The translations under genes were made by a program, and so were the position numbers. A stretch of 64,000 nt of DNA from Pseudomonas baltica (GTDB lineage Bacteria > Pseudomonadota > Gammaproteobacteria > Pseudomonadales > Pseudomonadaceae), in contig NZ_CP134771.1 in assembly GCF_031880315.1 (NCBI RefSeq), positions 4,374,501 to 4,438,500 on the forward strand. Reading direction: 5' to 3'. Of the stretch, positions 58,982 to 64,000 are shown one piece after another. The notes below the pieces were generated by a model, which had not been told where the DNA came from, ran no database searches, and saw only the letters and a program-made list of their open reading frames with translations. How positions within the stretch are numbered: the first letter of the stretch is position 1; every line of letters begins with the position of its first letter.

Positions 58982-59812
58982 TCACATGCGATGTCTATCA
59001 ATCACTTCCCTTGCGATCGCCGTCCCAATTAGGTCTTCAGATGCTTGGTAATCCGTGGCCGGGCCTAGGCCCCATAGAGATATTCCGATAATGGCGTCTC
59101 TGATTTTTGAGCCGCTGAATTGGAATCTGGCTTCGCTACCCACATGAACTATCGTGTCATTAAATATTTCGAGTTTTGTAGATTTGTATCCCAGGACTCC
59201 CCTGGTGATATGTATCTTGTTAGGTGGGGTAAATACCATTGATATTAATATTGAGCCTTTGGCTTCTCGCACTGTTAACGTTGTGCCGGAAAACTCAATA
59301 TCCCAGGGTGATATACAGTATTCTAAAGAGTTTTCATATATTTCTAGTATGCAAGCCCCTGCGGAGTCAAAGGCGATCAGGCTGAGGAAAAGATTGCCTT
59401 CTCTTATGGAGAAATCTAAAAGCGATAAGCCATCTATTACTATTGCGGAGAATTTCTGAGTGTTGGAGAAATTCGTGGTGTATACGTCTCCGCCTATTCG
59501 CACTTCGACTTCATCTCCCGAATAGTGTAAGTCGAAAGGGCTTGAAATCCCATTTTTTACGCTGTAAGGCGATCGATCAGCCTCTCTAACTTTTTCTATG
59601 GGTAATAATTTATTAGTTCTTTGTCTATGGTGGGAGTCACAAAGTAATGTTATTTCTTCAGCAACGTGTCTTCTGACCTTTGCCCACTCTTCCATGTGTT
59701 CGTATTCATAGAGCGGCATTCCGCAAATTACGCACCCGAAGCCACAGCGCTGTCTAACTTCCCGTTTTATAGCAGACGGGATCGCTGGTCTGGAGCAGGG
59801 GATATCTTCCAT
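58982..59812 (-). CDS. HNH-type protein, AT-rich cargo gene
   Basis: 276 aa. CGFGCVICGMPLYEYEHMEE and LLCDSHHRQRTNKLL form an HNH-like zinc motif with CxxC, HM and CxxHH. The C-terminal 180 residues (IGGDVYTTNFSNTQKFSAIV...) are beta-rich and unrecognised. AT-rich codon use sets it apart from the tail genes. It opposes the late operon, so it is likely expressed in the lysogen. Nuclease-plus-sensor layout fits an antiphage cargo gene (inference). Confidence 0.72.
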   Translation of the reverse strand: MEDIPCSRPAIPSAIKREVRQRCGFGCVICGMPLYEYEHMEEWAKVRRHVAEEITLLCDSHHRQRTNKLLPIEKVREADRSPYSVKNGISSPFDLHYSGDEVEVRIGGDVYTTNFSNTQKFSAIVIDGLSLLDFSIREGNLFLSLIAFDSAGACILEIYENSLEYCISPWDIEFSGTTLTVREAKGSILISMVFTPPNKIHITRGVLGYKSTKLEIFNDTIVHVGSEARFQFSGSKIRDAIIGISLWGLGPATDYQASEDLIGTAIAREVIDRHRM

Positions 59813-59933
59813 GAAAACTTCCTCGGCAATTTAGCTTTTGCCGGGATGGCTTGAGCGCTTGCGCTTCGATCATGAGCCAACAATAACTTTCTGACAATCC
59901 TGCTTTGAGCAGATGTTTTTCCCGGAGAAAAGC

Positions 59934-60359
59934 ATGACCGTTACCGACAAAGACCGCGATGTGCTCGCGCGCACCACCTGGGGCGAAGCTCGTGGCGAGG
60001 GGATGGCCGGCATGATTGCCGTGGCCTGGACGATCCGCAACCGCGTGAACGATGGCAAGGATAAGTCGTGGTGGGGCGAGGGCTATGCCGGCGTGTGCCA
60101 GGCGCCGTATCAGTTCAGCTGCTGGAACAAGAACGACCCGAACTACCCGTACCTCAGTGGTGCCAAGCCGATCCCGAAAGCCGAGTTTGCCAAGTGCCAG
60201 GCCGCAGCGAAGGCGGTGATCGACGGCACCATGGCCGATCCCACCGGCGGCGCGACCCACTACTACGCCGCGACCATGCCCCGGCCGCCTGGCTGGACCG
60301 GCGCCGCCACGAAGACTGTGGTAATCGGCCAGCACATTTTCTACAAGGACGTGCCCTGA
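59934..60359 (+). CDS. Endolysin: SleB-type cell wall hydrolase
   Basis: 141 aa from ATG 59934 (CGGAG 7 nt upstream). TTWGEARGEGMAGMIAVAWT then NRV, with catalytic Glu in WGEARGE, and THYYAATMPRPPGW are Hydrolase_2 (SleB) motifs. No signal peptide, so holin-dependent. It lies about 25 kb from the holin/Rz genes. Confidence 0.9.
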   Translation: MTVTDKDRDVLARTTWGEARGEGMAGMIAVAWTIRNRVNDGKDKSWWGEGYAGVCQAPYQFSCWNKNDPNYPYLSGAKPIPKAEFAKCQAAAKAVIDGTMADPTGGATHYYAATMPRPPGWTGAATKTVVIGQHIFYKDVP

Positions 60360-60859
60360 TGCGGAACCTGGCCACCCCGTGGCATCTCCCCTATGTAGGC
60401 AATGGCTCTGGCCAGTTCTCCATGGTCCCACCGTTGCTGCCGTACAAGGTGGGCGAGTGGATGCTCATGGATGATCTGGTTTACACGGACAAGACCGGCA
60501 AGCAGCACACCATCCCGAAGTACTTCGTCACCGATCTGGCGTCGATCCCTTGGATCGCTGAGCCGATATTCAACTCAGTCGATTCCCGCATTCCAGGCGT
60601 GGGCCATGACGGATTTTATTGTTTCAACGCCATGCCTCGCGCCGAGTGCGACGACCTCCTGAAGGAAATGCTGCTGGTCACCGGCTGCGACCCCGTGCGC
60701 GCGGACCTGATCTACGCAGGCGTCCGCGTGGGCGGATCGAGTCGGTACCGGGCATGCAACGGCGGCCCCAAGCGCGAGGACTTCGCCTGGGAATACATGA
60801 CCCCGCAGGAAGTGTTGCTCTATGAGTCTGCTTACAAGCTGGGCGGCGTTCACGTCTGA
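60359..60859 (+). CDS. DUF1353 phage protein
   Basis: 166 aa, TGATG overlap with endolysin. YFVTDLASIPWIAEPIF, GVGHDGFYCFN and RADLIYAGVRVGGSSRY are DUF1353 hallmarks. Common next to phage lysis genes; role unknown. Confidence 0.85.
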   Translation: MRNLATPWHLPYVGNGSGQFSMVPPLLPYKVGEWMLMDDLVYTDKTGKQHTIPKYFVTDLASIPWIAEPIFNSVDSRIPGVGHDGFYCFNAMPRAECDDLLKEMLLVTGCDPVRADLIYAGVRVGGSSRYRACNGGPKREDFAWEYMTPQEVLLYESAYKLGGVHV

Positions 60860-60989
60860 GAACGGCCTGCCCGATCTCTACTGCCGGTTCAACGTCGACG
60901 CCTGGGGCACGCCCGTGGCGGTCACCGGCAAGGCCTGGCTCGCCACTGGCGCCGTCCAACTTCTGATTTCCCTCAACTGGGCGTTCTAG
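60822..60989 (+). CDS. 55-aa phage protein
   Basis: ATG 60822 lies inside the DUF1353 gene in another frame. Begins MSLLTSWAAFTSENGLPDLY and ends AVQLLISLNWAF. Coding-like third positions and coupled position support it; no family known. Confidence 0.55.
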   Translation: MSLLTSWAAFTSENGLPDLYCRFNVDAWGTPVAVTGKAWLATGAVQLLISLNWAF

Positions 60990-61022
60990 CCCGAAACCGC
61001 TGTACCCAACTGGAGAAACACC

Positions 61023-61211
61023 ATGAGCATCATCAGCAAAATCAGCGAAGCCGTGACCATCCTGAACACCGTCGTGGCCTTTGCCGAGAAGGTGAAGACA
61101 ATCTTCGGCGTGACCGACAGCGACGACCTGACCGCCAAGCTGGCCGAGGCCGAAGCCGTACTGACCGCAACCCAGGAAGCGCTCGGCGCTGCCACCCCGG
61201 TCGCTCAGTAA
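61023..61211 (+). CDS. 62-aa helical phage protein
   Basis: RBS TGGAG 7 nt upstream. MSIISKISEAVTILNTVVAF, then AKLAEAEAVLTATQEALGAA, amphipathic helices. Last rightward late gene; a CCGACC/GGTCGG stem follows at 61214-61240. Function unknown. Confidence 0.65.
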   Translation: MSIISKISEAVTILNTVVAFAEKVKTIFGVTDSDDLTAKLAEAEAVLTATQEALGAATPVAQ

Positions 61212-61251
61212 CACCGACCTTGCCGGCCTCATGGGGTCGGCTCCTTTCGAT

Positions 61252-62196
61252 CTATAGCTGATCAAGATCGATTTTTGATCTCGCGAAAAGTTGCTCATGA
61301 TGCTGCGCAAGCACATGTTGATTGTAAGCGGACGCTCGCTCAGGTGTGATGAAGGAAGTATAGCTGCCGGACCTACCATTGCCTTTGTCGATCAGTATTG
61401 CCTTGCTAGGTGTAATTGGATAATAAACTGCGTATTCATCCGGAATATCGAACCTATCCAGTCCCGTGCCAAATAAATTGAACGCTGGCTGGTCTGATGT
61501 GATAAATCTGGTGGAAGTTTCATTTAGTAGTAGCGTTATTTCGAATCGAGAATTAAATATATTGCTGGCTATATTGGTGGCTAGCATATGCCTCAGAGGG
61601 TTCCATATCTTCATGAGGCTGTCACTGTGCGCGGGCATTTTTTCAATAGTCATTTCCGAAAGATTTTGCTGTATTTTTTTGGTCCGTAATAGCTGCAAGG
61701 AAATGAATTGCAGGAAATTAAGACGGCTCGACGGGTCGTGCCAGAACTCGAACGTCTCCGATTTTAGGTCTTCTAAATAGTCAACTGACTTAGATTCTAT
61801 GTCCGAATGTAACTCTTCTTCCAAATTGTTTATCATTACGTCGAAGGTCTTTTTTGCAAGAGCGTTACCCTCTTCCGTCGCTCCATTAATTTCTGAAAAT
61901 AGTTTAATTGTCTCCTGAGCGGAATGCGGCAAAGAAAATAGCTCTACTATCTTTCGGTGGATGTCTTTAAGGTCTTCTGATACTTGGAACTTATTTATGC
62001 ATTCGTTTAAAAGAGCAATCTCTATTTTGCCTAGCTTATGTATTTTATAAAAATTACGCTGCTGGGCTACGTCTTTAATGTTTGACTGATAATATTTATT
62101 CGAGCGCTTGCACCATACTAGGTCTTCGACAGCCCATGCTGATAAGTAATAACGCCATACATAATGTTGCTTGTGCTTCATGTTCTCATAAGACAT
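61252..62196 (-). CDS. DUF4238 protein, AT-rich cargo gene
   Basis: 314 aa. KHKQHYVWRYYLSAWAVEDLVW at the N-terminus and TSTRFITSDQPAFNLFG plus YYPITPSKAILI later define DUF4238. RBS GGAG before ATG 62196. AT-rich codon use unlike neighbours, minus strand, at the phage end: typical lysogenic cargo. DUF4238 proteins have no known reaction; several occur in prophage accessory loci. Confidence 0.85.
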   Translation of the reverse strand: MSYENMKHKQHYVWRYYLSAWAVEDLVWCKRSNKYYQSNIKDVAQQRNFYKIHKLGKIEIALLNECINKFQVSEDLKDIHRKIVELFSLPHSAQETIKLFSEINGATEEGNALAKKTFDVMINNLEEELHSDIESKSVDYLEDLKSETFEFWHDPSSRLNFLQFISLQLLRTKKIQQNLSEMTIEKMPAHSDSLMKIWNPLRHMLATNIASNIFNSRFEITLLLNETSTRFITSDQPAFNLFGTGLDRFDIPDEYAVYYPITPSKAILIDKGNGRSGSYTSFITPERASAYNQHVLAQHHEQLFARSKIDLDQL

Positions 62197-62369
62197 CAGC
62201 TACTCCTTAGCTTTTCTATTAGCTGATGCTGACAGGATGCCGGCGTTATGCCAACCTTCGAAATAGTCAACTCGTACCACTTTTTGTACCAAATGAGGGG
62301 TTTCCAGGGGGGATCAGGGGGTTAATACACCCGTGTGGCCCCGTAAAGACCCCATCACGAATACTCCAG

Positions 62370-62636
62370 CTAATCCGCACATCCATCCTTCGGCGGCAGC
62401 CAGGCTGGATGCGTCTCTGTAGGAAGGGGCAGGTCGGCGTAGTGCACCATCTTCAGCACTTCGAGCAATTCGATGTACGGATACTGGCCCGGTCCCTCGC
62501 TGGAGCAGGTCGGCCTGTGGACGAATGCCAGCTCGCGGTGCGCCTGGTGCTGGCCTGCATGACATTCCTTGCAGTTGACCATATCGCTGGATAGCTTCCA
62601 GATGTCTGTCCACAAGGGTCGTTTCGAATCGGTCAT
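62370..62636 (-). CDS. 88-aa protein with Cys/His cluster
   Basis: AAGGAG 5-6 nt before ATG 62636. MTDSKRPLWTDIWKLSSDMV then NCKECHAGQHQAHRELAFVH: CxxC followed by His residues, probably zinc binding. Unrecognised; minus strand beside the element end. Confidence 0.65.
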   Translation of the reverse strand: MTDSKRPLWTDIWKLSSDMVNCKECHAGQHQAHRELAFVHRPTCSSEGPGQYPYIELLEVLKMVHYADLPLPTETHPAWLPPKDGCAD

Positions 62637-62783
62637 ATCTGCTCCTTGGGTGGAGCAGAGAGTATAGCGGGGAGGGTGTCTCCAGCCAGGACGGCGGGGA
62701 CGCTGCTGGGCGGCGGCAGGTCTTGAGCGATAACCAATTGCTATGGTATGAATGGATTTCTCAAATACCTACGGATTACGGAC

Positions 62784-63134
62784 ATGGCAGTCGACTTCAT
62801 TACCAATAGGCCACACAGTTTGCTTGACAGCTTCAAAGCTAGAATCGATCAGGCTGATCCCAGCGGAAGGGTGAATACTTGGGAATACGATGCTGATGGC
62901 GACTTCACTCACAAAGCGCCTCAGTGGCATCTAAAAGCATGGATGAGGCCAAATATTAGAGAAGGGAAGCTTACCTTTGGAATAATTGGTCCCGAAGGCA
63001 AAGAGATGCCATACGAGGTTTATGGCTATTATCATGGGCATTTGACTGAAACATTTCTGAATCACTTTGATCTAGAATTTAGTAGTGCCCAGTCCACTGC
63101 CCTGCCAACCGGCGACGACTACGTTAGGCCTTGA
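62784..63134 (+). CDS. 116-aa protein of unknown function
   Basis: From ATG 62784 (ACGGA upstream; ATG 62748 possible). FITNRPHSLLDSFKARIDQA, HKAPQWHLKAWMRPNI, YEVYGYYHGHLTETFLNHFD. Soluble alpha/beta protein. Slightly AT-rich. Ends 16 bp before the right-end repeats. Confidence 0.6.
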   Translation: MAVDFITNRPHSLLDSFKARIDQADPSGRVNTWEYDADGDFTHKAPQWHLKAWMRPNIREGKLTFGIIGPEGKEMPYEVYGYYHGHLTETFLNHFDLEFSSAQSTALPTGDDYVRP

Positions 63135-63149
63135 GGCGAGTCGCAAGAC

Positions 63150-63170
63150 TTAGGGCAAATTTAGGGCAAA
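63150..63170. repeat. Direct repeat pair TTAGGGCAAA (possible integrase arm sites)
   Basis: Two copies with 11-bp periodicity (63150-63159, 63161-63170). Same period and a similar (T)AxxGCAAA pattern as the minus-strand repeats at 10738-10757, in opposite orientation. Confidence 0.5.
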
Positions 63171-63249
63171 ACTGGGGCCATCGGTGGCCCTGATAGGCCC
63201 ATACGGCTTTGATAAACGCCAGCAAATACGGGCCTGTGAGGGCCGGCCG

Positions 63250-63285
63250 GTTTCATCGGTAGGGTTCAAATCCCTAGCTCTCCGC
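63250..63285 (+). other. tRNA-Ser-like 3' fragment (att-like site)
   Basis: TAGGG-TTCAAAT-CCCTA T-arm followed by acceptor end GCTCTCCGC, as in tRNA-Ser 3' ends (GGAGAG partner). No tRNA 5' half precedes it, so it is a displaced 3' end. Sequence departs from a tRNA after GC (GATC replaces CA). The rest of 63286-63408 shows no convincing gene. Confidence 0.6.
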
Positions 63286-63408
63286 GATCATCGGGCACGT
63301 GAACGGCGGTAACCCCTACGCGCCGGCGATCGTTGCCGACCTGCACTACGGAGCGATGCAGGCCGGTGCGCCGGCGCCGCTTCTTCAGCATACCGGCGCC
63401 GGCCAATC

Positions 63409-63783
63409 TCATGTCTGCGCTTCTGCGGCATACTGCCCGTCTCGACTCTTGATGGCCTTTGCTATAAGAGGGATTGCCATCGAACACCCTAGATAAGCGA
63501 TGCTGTTCCAGAGGTTTGCAATCACGAGCAGCACGTCATGGCGCGTCATCGGTGCGTTAGAGGCGCCGAATAGTATGATCTCCCATATGCTCAAAATTGC
63601 GACCATAAGCGAAAGAGCTGTCCCCAGAATCATGCTGGTTTTGCCCAGCCACGTTTTGATCTTGTCTAGCATTTTCCGATGATCTTCGGGCGGCGTCAGT
63701 ATGAATTCCTTCAGTCCTTTGTAGACGCCAAACACCGACACAATTACTGCGAGAATTACGCCGATATTTTTAACCGTTTCCAT
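63409..63783 (-). CDS. Small multi-span membrane protein
   Basis: 124 aa; GGAGG 4-5 nt before ATG 63783. Hydrophobic spans at about 6-22 (IGVILAVIVSVFGVYKG), 50-72 (MILGTALSLMVAILSIWEII) and 85-108 (LLVIANLWNSIAYLGCSMAI). Directly follows, and abuts, the stop of the upstream partial gene (TGAATG), so coupled. Unrecognised. Confidence 0.7.
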   Translation of the reverse strand: METVKNIGVILAVIVSVFGVYKGLKEFILTPPEDHRKMLDKIKTWLGKTSMILGTALSLMVAILSIWEIILFGASNAPMTRHDVLLVIANLWNSIAYLGCSMAIPLIAKAIKSRDGQYAAEAQT

Positions 63784-64000
63784 TCATTCCTCCAGGCAGG
63801 ATTGCGCTAGATGTTCGAGCGATTGCTCCAAGGGCGCGTCGTTGAGGTCATCATCCGGTTCTCTCCAGCCCGGTGGGTCTCGCAGGTAGAGGGGTTCGAG
63901 AGCAACTCCTGCCAATAGCGGCGCAATACTTTCTTGCGTCGCTATCCCCTTTGTGAGGCGTTTTCCGGGCGCGAGGTGGTCAGAATGCGTCGGAGATCTT
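63784..64000 (-). CDS. Partial gene, C-terminal end only
   Basis: Open from the window edge to TGA at 63784-63786; 71 codons seen. Contains GKRLTKGIATQESIAPLLAG, ALEPLYLRDPPGWREPDDDL and ends HLAQSCLEE. Its stop touches the start of the membrane-protein gene, so the two form an operon. No family recognised from this part. Confidence 0.55.
   Translation of the reverse strand, partial: RSPTHSDHLAPGKRLTKGIATQESIAPLLAGVALEPLYLRDPPGWREPDDDLNDAPLEQSLEHLAQSCLEE

Larger units (their letters stand above)
10675..63285. mobile_element. Lambda-like siphovirus prophage with three insertion sequences
   Basis: Integrase/excisionase, CI/Cro switch, O/DnaC/DnaB replication genes, holin and spanins, cos-type terminase, head and long-tail genes and endolysin occur in phage order. 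The span is given between the two tRNA-like fragments. It contains about 6.2 kb of IS66, IS21 and IS5 sequence, leaving about 46 kb, a normal size for such phages. Boundaries are uncertain: the end fragments do not match each other and are in opposite orientation, and repeats beside the integrase stop (13070-13094) could mark the real left end. Replication and virion genes mostly look intact, but IS insertions and at least two frameshifts suggest a decaying prophage. Confidence 0.85.

Noticed and set aside
63299..63496. Plus-strand open frame (GGNPYAPAIVADLHYGAMQ) after the right att-like site
   Set aside because: It begins protein-like but the second half overlaps the minus-strand membrane protein; no ribosome site. 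Possibly a short gene remnant, not supportable.

Overview
The window is a Pseudomonas chromosome segment, probably of the P. putida / P. fluorescens group. The evidence is GC-rich codon use, a REP-type inverted pair ending in TGTGGGAGCGG, a NemR-like regulon, and Pseudomonas-type families such as DUF1654. It is mostly a lambda-like siphovirus prophage (about 10.7-63.3 kb) inside ordinary host DNA.

Host part, 1-10.6 kb. A NemR-like TetR repressor heads a reactive-electrophile detoxification cluster: a secreted alpha/beta hydrolase, a DJ-1/PfpI protein, an Old Yellow Enzyme and an SDR. Two near-identical palindromes (TAGAC-N5-GTCTA) lie before the hydrolase and DJ-1 genes. Then come an exported HSL-type esterase, a small lipoprotein, a MarR regulator convergent with a SnoaL-like protein that has a perfect 19-bp palindrome before it, and a divergent FtsH-like AAA metalloprotease.

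Left end of the element, 10.67-16.4 kb. A 3' fragment of a tmRNA/tRNA on the minus strand is followed by short direct repeats and a three-gene minus-strand cassette (unknown protein, HTH protein, TIGR04255-like protein). This cassette is the best candidate here for an undescribed accessory system. Next are a tyrosine integrase with an overlapping excisionase, two paralogous small genes, a phage-borne csrA coupled to a 58-aa gene, and a LuxR-type HTH protein. A LexA box precedes a DUF1654 gene.

Insertion-sequence damage, 16.4-22 kb. An IS66-family element (8-bp target duplication AGACGACG) splits the DUF1654 gene. An IS21-family element (7-bp duplication GCCAACC, frameshifted istA) splits a 79-aa minus-strand gene. 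Removing each element restores the reading frame exactly.

Immunity and replication, 22-30.8 kb. CI-like S24 repressor and Cro-like protein face each other across an operator region. Rightward genes, mostly joined by 4-bp overlaps, encode an ORF6N protein, an HNH protein, an O-like initiator containing four 15-bp iterons, a DnaC-like loader and a DnaB-like helicase.

Cargo and lysis, 30.9-36.3 kb. A GlcG/HbpS-like protein and an SDR form a metabolic cargo pair. A degenerate initiator-tRNA-like sequence carries a CAA anticodon. Holin, Rz and nested Rz1 follow, then an IS5-family element between two convergent stop codons.

Virion genes, 36.7-59 kb. Order: small terminase, GpA-like large terminase, gpW, portal, S49 protease with an in-frame nested scaffold, decoration protein, capsid, head-tail joining, tail tube, tail chaperone with a probable -1 frameshift (T TTT TTC), tape measure, and tail tip/fibre genes. 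The endolysin is at the far end (59.9 kb), about 25 kb from holin and spanins. AT-rich minus-strand cargo genes (HNH-type at 59 kb, DUF4238 at 61-62 kb) sit in this distal part.

Right end, 63.1-64 kb. Another pair of 10-bp repeats precedes a plus-strand tRNA-Ser-like 3' fragment. The two ends are mirror images and do not share an att core, so the true element boundaries are unresolved. Beyond lies a coupled minus-strand pair ending in a small membrane protein.
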